From Apricaphanius iberus (lineage: Eukaryota > Chordata > Actinopteri > Cyprinodontiformes > Aphaniidae), in contig JAPXFQ010000181.1 of assembly GCA_028564705.1 (NCBI GenBank), positions 2,360,001-2,424,000 on the forward strand: a DNA stretch of 64,000 nucleotides, read 5' to 3'. Shown one piece after another: positions 12,111 to 22,928 of the stretch (within the stretch, counting starts at the first letter, position 1; each line of letters starts with the position of its first letter). A model generated the notes under the pieces. That model did no database searches. It had not been told where the DNA came from and saw only the letters and a program-made list of their open reading frames with translations. Made by a program: the position numbers and the translations under genes.

Positions 12111-12753
12111 TTCTAAAATATCTAATTAAAATAAGTCAAGAAAATACACCATAAAATGGGGGCAATAAGGAAAAGATAATTAATGACAATAGTTTACACT
12201 CTCTGCACATTCTCAGCTTTAACTTAGCTAATTAGAACAGGACCCTCTGTGGCTCTTACTTCATGGCTTTTCTTAAAATGAATTTTCTTTGAGACATACA
12301 CTCATATTCAGTACATTAGAATGATGTCAGGCTAGCTCATCAGATTGAATAAAGACTTTTAAACATTAACAATTTCGGAACTGAAAATATTTTTTTTTAT
12401 TGGTCTTATGTTCTATTCTAATTTTTCACGTTGTTTTATTCACTTGCAGTAAGTGGAAAATCATGAAAATGTACAGAAATTCAGGTAATATGAATCTGTG
12501 TGTAACTAATCAACATAATGTATGTGATTTAGTGGATGTAGTTACTGAAACACATGAACTATTCAATAATAGTTAAATATATTGAATATGTGTGTAAGTG
12601 ACATACGGTAAAATGGGAGTTTTGACCTTACTTAGCGTATCTAGTACTGCTGGGGGGATTATTTCAGCCATAAAGAAACCATGTGAAATTTAAGCTCAGC
12701 TCTACATTTACAGTCTCTCACATCACTGATGGAGATTTGACGGCATATAATGA
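12111..12753. other. AT-rich unique sequence, nothing recognised
   Basis: No coding signal, terminal repeats or microsatellites of note. Confidence 0.5.
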
Positions 12754-12817
12754 TAGGCAAGGCAATTTTATTTGTATAGCACACTTTCAACAACAAGGTA
12801 ATTCAAGGTGCTTTACT
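12754..12817 (-). repeat. Retroelement-type 3' tail, copy 2
   Basis: It begins aggcaaggcaattttatttg, then gtatagcacactttcaac and ends near aattcaaggtgctttac. It matches 48599-48667 in the same direction and 10223-10279 inversely. On the minus strand it reads as a 3' tail ending in a cttgcc-type repeat. Confidence 0.65.
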
Positions 12818-15299
12818 CGATTCGGTGGTAAAGAAACAAACAAAACATATGATAAAAGAATAGAAAATAAAAACAGAAATTTAGGAAAAGCAAAAAAATA
12901 AACATCAAGGTTTGTTTGGTTTAATTCATAGAATACAGACATAAGCAAATAATTTGAAATAAACATTTAGGTGATTTTGAATGGGTTGTAGCAAACAACT
13001 TAGTGTTTGGCTCGAGGCAAATGTCAAACAGCACCTCTAAGGTTGCTGTGAACTTTGACTTTCTTCTTCATATAAAGACTATATGTTTTGAGAGCATGAC
13101 TAAAGACCACAACTTTCTTTCTTAGTCTATATGTAAAATGTTCCCAAAAAGTGTAGCTTTTGTAGCTGAAATACAATGCTACTTTACATGCTATTTGATG
13201 GCCAGGAGTGGCAATAATTGTCTTTGGTTGTGATTGACTGTTACCCCAGGAAGCAGACTGTAACTTCTGTGTTAGTACCTAAACAGTTTCCACTGTGTGT
13301 AATAATAATTATGTAGGTATAGTTGGCATTTTGACTATTAAAATACCAATGGGTATTTAAAGGGGGTCTCAATTATTCTTTAGCTATTTGACTTTCTTGC
13401 ATTTGACACTATTATTAATTTTAATTGCACCATTTCAACAATGTTAGTGAATTTTGAGTTTGAAACAAAATGACTATTAGAGGACAGATTAAGTCAATTG
13501 CATCATTAACCTCCAAATGCCAGCTATGTTTTATCGTCCCCTTTATAAAAACAGTATTGGCTGACTGTATTTATATACTTGGTTATTCATAGCTAAGCCC
13601 GAAAATATTAACATCCCTGCCAGATTTAGGTTTAAAGTAAGTTTTATTTTGACCAACATGTTTTTCTGACTGTCAGAAATATAAACATTTTAGAGTAAAG
13701 AATAGGTGTCAAATATTTGTAGTTAATAATCAAAGATAAAATTTGAAAAAATTAGTGGAAACATGCTAACACTGTTCATCAATTACAAAACTGATTTGAC
13801 TGCTGCTTTAATTATTTTTGCACTGCGTACCCCGGGTTTATCCAACCCAGATTGTTTTGCTTTTTTTTTTAAATTTAAAATAAATATATATTCCAATTCT
13901 CCTCAAATCTCTGGATGTCCGCACAGTTACTTTTATTCTTCATCCGGCTATCTGTTGTCTGGTCTTTTTGGGATTTTGTGCCCCAACACACCACTGAAAT
14001 AAGTACAACAATGACTGACTCACTCTCTCATTTTCTGTACCTGATTAATCCTGTTATGGGTTTAACGCAGACTGAAGATTTTTTTTTGAATGCAGTTCTG
14101 CGGCAGATTGTCTACCGCCAGCTCTCAACCATAAATTACTATCAAATAAATTCAGAAAAAAAAATATTCAAAAAGACAGAGGATGTTGTTTTGCTCTCTT
14201 TTGTGCTTCATGATGTTTCGCATTTGTCAAGCCAGTTTCTAAGTTGATGATAACTTGTCTGGAATGTTGTCCGTGCTGTTTGGGAGCAATAATACAACAA
14301 TAAAGTTGAGATTAGTTTTTGGGTAAACAGATAGTTATATAAATGTCTTATTAATTTGTTTCAATCCAATTTCTTCTCACACAAATGAGCTGCTGGATAT
14401 ATTAGACAAAACGCTGGAAGCTGATGGACACATGACTTGATTGGAATACTCTTTACATCCTTTACGGTTGCCCAAGAGCTCTGAAGTTTTTTTTCTATGA
14501 GAAACAATCAGTGTTTACTACAGCCCTACAGTGACTACAGTGACTACTAGGTTTCAAGATGTGGAGGCATTCTTGAAATGTCTTTCCAACAGACACTTAG
14601 AGAGCAATCCCCAGCAAAACGCATTTCGCAGAAAATGGGTCACCTCAAAACAACGGCTTTTCGCGACGCTTCCTTCTCATCGTCGCCGTAACAGACTTAC
14701 ATAAAACCACGTACAAGCCATCCACATTCACACAAATATGACGCACAGTGAAGGGTGTCTGATAATAACATTTGGGCAAATCACAAATTAAAAATGAACC
14801 AGGTTTTGTGTTTTTATAATCAATTATTTCTTTAGAGAAGTTTTTTTTTTAAATCTATCTTTGCAAATGAACAGCAGGAATATGGTTTGTTTTCTCTTTA
14901 TGGAATTTGATGGATACATTTCAACAGCACTGCATGTATCACCCAATTGGAAGCCTTGTTGAATTGAAATAACAGAGCCTCATGTCAGACAATAATGGGA
15001 GTTAAGTCCTTCAGGGCGAGAAGCTACAGAGATAGCCAAACAAAAGATAATCAATATCATATGGTGTGTCGCCTGGAGTCTAGACTCCAGCCTTACGCTG
15101 GCATAGCCATCACATGCCCCAGAGTGGTTGTCTACCACTAGATTCAATGTCAGACACAATGTCAACATCCAAAACATCTGGGCCGATGTGTTAATTACAA
15201 CATAACAAAGCAAAAAAAGAAGAAGGCACCTGACAGTCTTCAGTTCACAGCCACACAAAATGGAATTTGATACCTAATTGATTTATAGAAAATACATAC
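12818..15299. other. Unique AT-rich sequence, no gene recognised
   Basis: Open frames at 13763-14247 (+) and 14980-15258 (antisense) are AT-rich in composition, hydrophobic by base bias and without known motifs. The piece from about 14560 to 14760 has more CpGs and mixed composition. I cannot assign a role. Confidence 0.45.
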
Positions 15300-16065
15300 C
15301 CCACTATTTTGTCATTACCTGTCAAGTTACAACCACAATTTTTTTGTTTTGTTATTGATTTAATGTAAAAGCAGAAAGTACCACATAATTTTGAAGTATG
15401 GAAAGAAAAAGTTTTTTTATTTTTTAACCAAATAAATGTAAAAAAAAAATCGTGTACTTTTTGGCTTTAGCCCCCTCTCCTTGAATCGGATTTCCCTAAA
15501 TTCAGAAGTAGCCTGATCAGTAAGCAGAGTCCACCTGTATGTAATTGAATAATTCTGGTTGCTCTTTGAAAATCTCTGAGGAGTTTTTGAGAATCATCAT
15601 GAAGAGCAAGAAACACAGCAGATGATACAGCAATATCCCAAGCTTTGAACATTTCACAGTGCACTTTTTAGTCTAACATCTGAAAATGTGAAGAGTATGG
15701 CACTAATGAAAATCGACCAAAACTCCCAAGCTGAGAAAAAAGGTGAATTAGTCACTAAGAAGCCCGTGGTACTTCTGCAGAGATCCACAGCTTAGGTGGG
15801 GGAATCCATGGACAGGACAACTGTTATTAACATTAAGTCGTGCATTCATGGAAGAGTGCTTAGACCAGAGTAATTATAGAAAGAAAGTCATGTAGAGCAG
15901 ACAGGAAATGTGTGGTCTGGCCAAGTGAAAGCAAAACGTAACTTTCTGGCCTAAATGCAAAACGCAATGTGTGGCAGTAAACTAACACCGCGTGATGGTG
16001 GTGATAGTATTATGATATGGGAAGACAAAGCGAAGCTGGCAAGGGTTTAGTGGGAAAATGAAAGT
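15300..16065 (+). mobile_element. Degenerate Tc1/mariner-like element, 5' half
   Basis: The left end matches a Tc1-type terminal repeat (gtcaagttacaaccacaa), followed by a 5' untranslated part and a broken transposase region. The frame around 15630 reads AISQALNISQCTF, the helix-turn-helix region of a Tc1-like transposase. Downstream pieces keep gagatccacagctnaggtgg-type and ctaaatgcaaaacgcaatgtg-type blocks in the expected order. Stops and small deletions break the frame throughout. The copy fades out after gcgaagctgg near 16035-16065, so the DDE C-terminal half and right end are missing. It is the same lineage as 20522-21040. Confidence 0.75.
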
Positions 16066-16301
16066 AAGAGCTCAGAGCTGAGAATGACACCATGTTAATG
16101 CAAGGTTGTAGCTTTTAGCAATACAAGGCCATAAGTGTTTAAACATAAAATAAAACATTTGACAGATATTCTACAGCACAATGTATGCCTCTGGTTTCAT
16201 AGCACTCAAATCCACCCTTCAGTGGGAATTCTTGTTGTTTTCCCAACAGGGAAAGAGAAAGCACCTTAAATGGCGAGCAATCCCGGAAGGAAACCTTATT
16301 A

Positions 16302-17074
16302 TGGTGCATTCACACCGCACAGTTGGTCTGCGTCAGGCAACGCATTCAACAGATGAAGTTTGACGTATGTACCTTTTGGCTTCCATTTCCTGCTTCTGAG
16401 GAAAAACAACGCATGGGCGGGGCTTCCTCTGCTGCCGTACGTTCTGAACTGTGGTGGATCGTAACGAGAGAGTGACTTGGCTTTATTAGCTAGATAAAGC
16501 TAGGCAACGTTGACATCGGGTGCATCAGCGCTCATTCTTCGGATGCGTTCCGAGTTTGGGCAGTTTAACCATTTGCTCCAGGAGCTGCGTATGGATGAGG
16601 TTCGCTTTCAGTGCTACTTCCGTCTGTCCCGCGCCTAATTTTACGACCTCCTCAGCTGCATCGGAGCTTAAATTTACTACCAGGACACAGACTACAGGTT
16701 TTCTGTTCCTCTTTAGGAGCGCCTATCCATCTGACTTCGGTAAGTGTTATTTATGATTTTTTTAAATATGCGTTTTTTTAAAATGTTTCACTGGACCCAC
16801 GCTTCATTCAAGATACGTGTATAGTGACAGAACTACAGTTAGACACTCCAATTGGTTGCCAAACTGCGTTAACTGCGTTGGGTCCGTCAAAAGTTAAACT
16901 AGCTGAACTTCTGCGTTGCTGCGTTGCTGTATGTAACGTAAGTGAAGTTGACGGAGCCAACGTACACAATGCACCGCAGAGACTTTGACGGACCTCTGAC
17001 GTACTCTACCATAGACTTTACATGTAATCTTGCCGCAACTGACGCCCATGCATGGGGTTGGTCTGAATGCAGCA
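16302..17074 (+). mobile_element. PIF/Harbinger non-autonomous element, copy 1
   Basis: Imperfect inverted ends tggtgcattcacacc and ggtctgaatgcagca are each flanked directly by TTA, the 3-bp TWA target duplication of PIF/Harbinger elements. The body is 773 bp. It carries part of a transposase exon (see 16534-16739) but no full transposase or Myb-like gene, so it would depend on another copy for movement. Copy 2 at 22109-22887 is of almost equal length (779 bp) and in the opposite orientation. Confidence 0.85.
16534..16739 (+). pseudogene. Harbinger transposase N-terminal exon remnant
   Basis: From the ATT at 16534 the frame reads ILRMRSEFGQFNHLLQE, then a stretch ending RFQCYFRLSRA, then TAA at 16636-16638, and continues after the stop as FYDLLSCIGA. 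This is the conserved region ahead of the DDE domain in teleost Harbinger transposases (RMRSEFGEFN...RFxxYFRxSxxQFxxLL). The stop replaces the residue that is usually Gln, so a CAA to TAA change is the simplest cause. Further stops follow. The remnant ends at a splice-donor-like cttcg|gtaagt. The same stop is present in copy 2. Confidence 0.8.
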
Positions 17075-17279
17075 TTAGAGGTTAGAAATTAAACCTGTGA
17101 TGGGATGCCCTTCACAGATGACAACAATCTTAAGTGCAAAGTCAGAGACAGATAATAATGTTTTAAGTCAAGCAAGCCAACACTTTTAAAAAACATGTAT
17201 CCTTTTTCTCCTACTTCAGTATTACTCATGCTAATCACAAAAAATCCCAAGAGAACACTTTATGGTCTTTGGCTGTACT

Positions 17280-17590
17280 GTAAGGTTTGAACAGTGGAAC
17301 AGTTGGTAGTATTGTAGCCTTGCAGCAAGGAGTTCCTGGGTTCTTTCTCCGTGGAGTTTGCAGGTTCTCACTCCTAGTGTCATTCTCTCTGGGTACTCCG
17401 GTTTCCTCCTGCAGTCCAAAACACATGACTGGTAGGTTAGTTGGTTTCTAAAAAAATGCCCTTGGGCCTGATTGTCTGTGTGGATGGTTGTCATGTGTGT
17501 CTCTGTGTTGCCCCGTGATGGACTGATGACCTGTCAAGGGTGTACCCCGCCTCTTGCCCAATTACAACAGGAGACCGGATGGATGGCATG
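17280..17590 (+). mobile_element. Degenerate tRNA-derived SINE
   Basis: The head has a tRNA-like segment (ggaacagttggtagtattg, with cagcaaggagttcctgggtt). It is followed by ccgtggagtttgcaggttc, actccggtttcctcctgcag, and the tail cctgtcaagggtgtaccccg ending in ggatggatgg. This order is that of a very common teleost SINE. The B box is broken and no target duplication was seen, so it is an old copy. A divergent SINE with an intact promoter is at 22941. Confidence 0.7.
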
Positions 17591-18355
17591 TAAATACTCT
17601 TTTAAGGCATTGTACGCTTCTAAGAGAAATGTTCTCCAGATTTCCTTTCCCTACCAACAGATGCCCTAACCCTAGTTGTGTACTAACACTCTTCTTGTAC
17701 AGCATACACAAGCTTTATTCACCTTTTCCTGCCCCCCATCACACGCAGCTACTACCAACAAACTCCCTTTCCTCCCGGCTTCTTTGAACCTGGTGGCGAC
17801 AGACAGAGCCGGCTCTGTCCTCGGATTAAAGACCCCAAGACAGGAGCGGACGCTTCCCTTTCGTCCCTGTCAGGCTGTACGTGACAGGGTCTCCGTCATC
17901 CGTAAAATAAACCCCCCGTGCATGTTGATAACCACGCCGTTGTCGGTGGCTCCCTGCCTCACTTCCTGTTTGCCTTGTTGTGCAAGTCAAACCTGGGATC
18001 CTCATGTGGGCTCTGCAATCCACTCGCGGGGTGACATAAGACTTAATGATGAAACTCATGGCTGTGATACTCTATGTGTATACCCTGAAGGCTGCTTTTA
18101 CCTTATTGTTTGCTCTCTATGGGCACCTCGTCTCTCAACATGCATGGCTGCCTTTGAATGAAGCTCGGGGAGTTTATGTTGCACATGCACGGAGGGGTGG
18201 GTTAGCAGTCCCGCTGTAGGGCACATGTAGCTACCTTTAGAGAGCATGTAAAGTCTGCACTTTAGGTCATCGGCTCCCTTGTAATCAGCTGTGTGGTGTT
18301 TATTTCCACGGCTGCACGTTCTTGCATCTTGCAGCTGCTTGTGTTCAGGAGCAAC
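17591..18355. promoter_or_regulatory. Complex unique sequence, possible non-coding regulatory block
   Basis: Mixed composition with scattered CpGs and no repeats from about 17760 to 18250. A 161-codon open frame (17676-18161) spans it, but it has no recognisable domain and an antisense frame overlaps it. I favour non-coding sequence, possibly conserved. This is inference only. Confidence 0.25.
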
Positions 18356-18385
18356 GTGTGTGTGTGTCTGTGTGTGTGTGTGTGT
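18356..18385. repeat. (TG)n microsatellite
   Basis: About 15 TG units with one C substitution. Confidence 0.9.
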
Positions 18386-18545
18386 TTTAGAGTGATAATT
18401 CTGCTGAGAGGTAGGCAGACAGAAGGGGAGGGTGGGGGAGAAGGAGGAGGAAGAGGAGGAGGACTGAAGACAATGTCAGCTCTGCAGTATGATCCTGTAT
18501 CCATCAGGCAGCCTCCTGCAGTCACCACAGCTTAAAATGCACTGT

Positions 18546-18575
18546 CACACACACACATACACACACACACACACC
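18546..18575. repeat. (CA)n microsatellite
   Basis: About 15 CA units with one T substitution, at the left edge of the CTAACCCTAA-containing repeat. Confidence 0.9.
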
Positions 18576-18599
18576 TGCACAAACATATTCTTGTTTTGC

Positions 18600-18845
18600 T
18601 AGTAGTAGTGAGGACCTTCATTGACTTCTGTTCATTTTAGTGACTTTCTCATGCCTAAAAAGGACACTTCCTAACCCTAAGCATTACATATCGAATCCTA
18701 ACCCTAACCTTAAGTAAAACTTAATTCATACAAGAGAGCAGTATTGCTGACCAGGCAAAATGTCCTCAGTTTGCATTAAATGGTACTCACTTAACAGATG
18801 AAAAACTTGAAATGGCAAAAAATGGTTCTCAGTTTGAATGCTAGA
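18600..18845. repeat. Interspersed repeat with CTAACCCTAA-type core
   Basis: It runs gtgaggaccttcattgac, then ctaaccctaagcattac, cctaaccctaacctt, then ccaggcaaaatgtcctcag. This is a recognisable teleost interspersed repeat that often lies next to CA tracts. The telomere-like hexamers are too few and too mixed to mark a former chromosome end. Confidence 0.55.
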
Positions 18846-19799
18846 CAGGAACACACACAAACGTGCTCACACACACATACACAAACACACAGGAAATGGC
18901 CTCAATCACAGTAGAATGCCATCCACGGTTTCTCATTCCAGATGGGATCATGATGTTATTGTTGCGCCATTACAGCACATAACTTTGTTTGCAACAGAGC
19001 ACAACCTGGGACTTCTCAATCAGTCACCTTCCTTTAATAATAAGAATAATGATCATAATAAGGCCCTTTTTTCAGTAGCCACTCCCTGCTTGACACACAC
19101 ACACACACATTCATCCACATGCACACACCCAGGACTAACAACAACAGTAGTCAGCCTTTATCTTTATCCTCCCTGCTACTGCTGCTGGCAGATTAGCCAT
19201 TTTAAGTACAGGGTTGGCGGTGTGTGTATGCTGCAAGGAATTGCCATTTTCAAACCCAGACATTTATCCAGTGATAGCAAAAGATCAGTGTCTTATCAAG
19301 AGTATTTTTCTTTTTTGTTTTCCCAACTGCTTTCTTTTTTTTTTTTTTTACGCAGGTGGATATTGTGGCCCCAGCTGAGAACAACTCTGCTAAAATAGCA
19401 ATGAATGATCACCCGTGGGTGGATCCATCCTCACTTCCCCTCCCCACCCTATGGAATTTGATAAGTTGGGAAGGGAAAGGTAGTCGACTATAAGAGAAGA
19501 GGAGGAACACAGAGAGAAACAGAGAGAGAGAGGGAGGGGGGGTGGGGGAATCAGAAAGATGTGAAATGCTCTGAAAGGGAGAGGAAGGGAGGGGAGGAGT
19601 GTAACCAGGAAATAGATGAGATCCAAAAAGCTGTTTGAGATCAAGTCAACAAGATAGAAAAAAAAAATAGCGAAAGTGAGTGAGAAGGGAGCAGCACTTC
19701 CTCCTGCAAAACAGTAATGAAGAAATAAGAACGGAGTCTTCTTAAATTCAAAGTGCGGACTGTCGCGAAATATTTTCACTGTATAGCAAGTGTGTGTGA
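18846..19799. other. Simple-sequence-rich region without a gene
   Basis: CA tracts occur at about 18851-18893 and 19095-19130, a T run at about 19335-19349, and a purine-rich (GA/GGA) stretch from about 19490 to 19610. Open frames of up to 186 codons (18838-19398, 19390-19779) derive from these biased tracts. I see no gene. Confidence 0.5.
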
Positions 19800-20470
19800 A
19801 CTAAAGCTGTATGGCAGATTTTAAGATCCTGCTTTAAATTCATGCATTTCCTGTATTTCCTACCAACAGAGGACGTTTGATCTGACAAGGCGTGCCTTCA
19901 GAGTCCAAACAAAAAGGCCTGTTATTGTCACTGTGTTTGTCTAATGCAAACTAGGGAATGTGATATGTCCCCGTGAATATTTCACGATGTATGGCAATGC
20001 CGCTCTGAGATATGTGCTCGTGGGCTGGTGAGGATGGTGGGATGAAGGCAACAAAGGAGTGCAGACTCCCACTCCCCCCTTCCCAAACCTCACCACAAAC
20101 ACCATCAACAACACCGCCACACAACCCAGCCCACCCCATCCCTCCCCGAGGTATCTCCTTGAGGGTTCCCCTTAGTGCTCCCCTTGCCAGCTGACAATTA
20201 GGATGTGGTCGTTAATGCACTGCAAGCTAATTGAGCACAAGGGGGCTGAAGGTGTCAGTCACTGGAGAAGGTTCGTGATAGCAGCTTATCCTAGCGCGGA
20301 GCAGGAGTGCCATCTTAAGAGTGCAGCCAGGGGATCAACTTTGGAGAAGACAGAGGATCCCAGACTCCACTGTAAAGCAGACATTAACCAGATGTCAGCA
20401 TCAAATCTGATCTCCTCATTAAAACTCATAGAACTGCAACCTGACTGCATATAGCATTTTCTGATCTATG
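19800..20470. promoter_or_regulatory. Candidate conserved non-coding block
   Basis: Non-repetitive sequence of mixed composition. It includes a C-rich stretch (20065-20150), a cluster around gtcgttaatgcactgcaagc (near 20208) and gctaattgagcac. The texture resembles vertebrate enhancer sequence. No frame shows a recognisable protein. The call rests on composition alone. Confidence 0.25.
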
Positions 20471-20521
20471 TTTTATGTACTATCAATAACCCACCTAAAG
20501 CATTTGCACCGTTTCAACAAT

Positions 20522-21040
20522 TTCTCATTTTGACACATTGCAATCACAAACTTCAATAGATTTCCTTGTAATAGACCATGCAAAGCGCTATAGTCGGTGG
20601 GACAAATTACAGGTGAACATCAACCTGAACTTACCATCTCCATGATGAAACATGAAGGTGGCGGCATCATCGTGTGGGGATGTGTCTCCTCAACGGGGAA
20701 AAGGAGGTTGATGGGAAGATGGATGGATTTGAAAACAAGGCAGTCCTGGAGGAAAACCAGTTAGACTCTCTAACACTTGCGGTTAAGTTGATGGTTAGCG
20801 CTAAAAGAGTACAAAAACCCTAAAACCTACAGCCAGAGCCGTGGTGGAAGGGTTCAGATTGTGTGTTAAATCCTGGTTTAGAATCTGTTGCAAGACTTCA
20901 AAACTACTTTCCTTCAAACAGGCTCTTTTCTTCAAATGTTACACAGCTTGAGCTAATTTGCAAAACAGGTGATGAATTAGTCTCTAGTTGGACAAAGCTT
21001 GTAAAGACACAGTCCCAAAGCAGCTGTGATCAATTGGATA
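20522..21040 (+). mobile_element. Internally deleted Tc1/mariner-like element
   Basis: A Tc1-type left terminal repeat (caatcacaaacttcaatag ... tgtaatagacca) is joined almost directly to the C-terminal half of a transposase. The reading around 20633 gives LTISMMKHEGGGIIVWGC, the region around the second catalytic Asp block. Later pieces correspond to cagccagagc, gaatctgttgcaagacttc and cttgagctaatttgcaaaac. The N-terminal half and right end are missing and the frame is broken. It is the same lineage as 15300-16065, but the two overlap in content, so they are separate copies. Confidence 0.75.
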
Positions 21041-22108
21041 GGTAGTTCCAGAACATGCCTTCTTGGAAGGGTTGAAAACCAAAGCAAACCTTCTGCTTTT
21101 AGGTCTGGAAATAAAACAAGGTGAAGTTTTCTGTATTAAAATGTCAAAATGGGAAACATTTTCTAAGGGCTAGTTCCTCAAGGTACTGTAAACTAAAGGG
21201 AGCTACAACACCGATGCACAGACAGCAGAAATAAGCACTGTATGGGAAAAAATACTGCACATTTGATTTTGTTGATACCAGGAGTAGCTATTATAAGAGC
21301 TGTCCCGATGTTATGCACGTGTCCAACGTGGAATTCAAGAAGCGGCAAAATGTGCATCGCATTGTCCCTCTGCATGCGCTATAGGTAGCAGAAGATTTTA
21401 AGGATCCCACCAGCACCACCATCTCTTTTTTTTCCTTTTTTTTTAAGGTGAGGGTTTACTGAGGTGTTCTAAATTGCTGAGTGGGTTGCAGGCTGAAGGG
21501 CGCTCAGCAAACGACAGAGAGGCTCTGGTTCTGAGCGAAAAAGAGACAGAGACAGAGGAGACGGGTGGGGGCGCAGGGGGAAAGGACACCTTGGCGTGTG
21601 TTTGGCTTGACATTCCCTCAGACTAAGCGAAGCAAGAACAGAGAGGAAGGGAGACTGAAAGATGGCTCTCTTAGAACAGGAAGAATCTGAGCAGTGACTC
21701 ACACACATTACAGAAACACACAGAAAGAATGTTTAGGCTACTACTGTATACATCACCTATGGGAGTCTGTATTTTACCAGTGATTGAAGGTGGACCACTT
21801 TTCATGCAAGTTACAAATATATCGGCTAAAACGCTTTGTTTTGTGTGTGTTTTTTTTTTTTTTACATCGAAAGCAGGTCGCCTGTAAAACAATGATTAGT
21901 GGGTTATTTTGGTAACCCTGTCCTGGTTCAAATGTGGATCATTCTCTGATTTAGAGGGATAGGTTACACATTTCATCCACCATATGACTACCCATAAACT
22001 GGATTATGACTGGATTTAGTTACCCTAATTCAGTTTTAGTTAAACTGTGTGTTCAAAATTAAAGTGAATTGGTGACCTCATAATGTCTAACAAGACTGTT
22101 AATGACAA
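21041..22108. other. Unique sequence, no gene recognised
   Basis: A T-rich run lies near 21425-21446 and another at 21850-21863. A GA-rich stretch spans about 21535-21665. Open frames on the minus strand (21193-21892) have no recognisable motifs. Confidence 0.5.
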
Positions 22109-22887
22109 ATGGTTCATACACACCGCAGGCTTTGTCAGCGTCAGCGACGTCAAGATTACATGTTAAGTCTACGGCGGAGGACGTTGGAGGAGCGTCACGG
22201 TCTCAGCGGCACTTTGTGAGCTTTGGCTCCGTCAACTTTTCAAGCTTTTCGTGCTTTTCATGCTTCAAAGCTCATAAAGCCAGCAGTGCAGAAGTTCAGC
22301 TAGTTGAACTTTTGACGGTGCTGACGGCCCTGAAGCGGCGCGTTAACCAATCAGAGCTTATAATTGTAGCGAAGTCACTACACTTATTTTGAATGTAGCG
22401 GGAGCAGGAAAAACCTACATTTTAAGTCTAGATAACGCAGATTTTAAAAATAACCGAAGACAGATGGACAGGTGCTCTTCGGGAGGAATAGAGCGCCTGT
22501 AGTTGGTGTCCTGGTAGGAGGTTTGAGCTCCAATGCGGCCCAGGAGGTCGTAAAATTAGGCGCGGGACAGACGGAAGTACTGCTGAAAGCGAACCTCATC
22601 CATATGTATCTCCTGGAGCAAATGGTTAAACTCCCCAAACTCAGAACGCATCCGTAGAATAGGGTGTATCCACAAACGGCGCTGATGTTGCGGAAATCTA
22701 CGTTGTCTAGCTTTATTTAGCAAATAAAGCCAAGCCACACTCTCAACACTATCTGTCATCTTTTTTGCTCAGTAGTGGCAGACTTTGCAGACTTTGTAGA
22801 CTTTGCAAGCTTCAACATAGAAGCGTCAAACTAGATGCTTTGTGAGCTTTGCCTGACGCTGATAAAGCCTGCGGTGTGAATGCACCA
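22109..22887 (-). mobile_element. PIF/Harbinger non-autonomous element, copy 2
   Basis: Inverted ends tggttcatacacaccgcagg and gcggtgtgaatgcacca pair well for about 35 bp, including cttt(g/a)tcagcgtcag. Flanks are AAA and TAA, consistent with a TWA target duplication with one change. Length is 779 bp. It carries the same transposase exon remnant as copy 1 but on the opposite strand. The better-preserved ends and fewer stops suggest that this copy is younger than the one at 16302. Confidence 0.85.
22455..22759 (-). pseudogene. Harbinger transposase N-terminal exon remnant
   Basis: Read on the minus strand, an open frame from 22759 contains WLYLLNKARQRR, then ILRMRSEFGEFNHLLQE and ends RFQQYFRLSRA before TAA at 22556-22558. 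After the stop the same frame runs on as FYDLLGRIGAQTSYQDTNYR and SIPPEEHLSICL, typical of teleost Harbinger transposase. So the frame is open on both sides of a single stop. The donor-like end is cttcg|gttatt. The DDE catalytic domain is absent from the element. Confidence 0.82.
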
Positions 22888-22928
22888 TAACAGCTGACAT
22901 TGGACAGCAATGATTGTATTTATTATAT

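Noticed and set aside
14515..14550. acagccctacagtgactacagtgactac as a hAT end or tandem repeat
   Set aside because: Only a short tandem echo of ctacagtga; no inverted partner found.
17676..18161. 161-codon + strand open frame
   Set aside because: No recognisable protein features, and antisense frame 17826-18059 overlaps it. Starts just after a SINE.
18670..18715. Telomere-like CCCTAA motifs (possible chromosome fusion scar)
   Set aside because: Only a few interrupted units, embedded in a recognisable interspersed repeat next to CA tracts.
18838..19398. 186-codon + strand open frame
   Set aside because: Runs through CA tracts and a T run, giving His/Thr and Phe repeats. Composition artefact.
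15300..21040. The idea that 15300-16065 and 20522-21040 are two halves of one Tc1 split by later insertions
   Set aside because: Their content overlaps around the VKHG-like block and the second has its own left terminal repeat, so they are separate copies.
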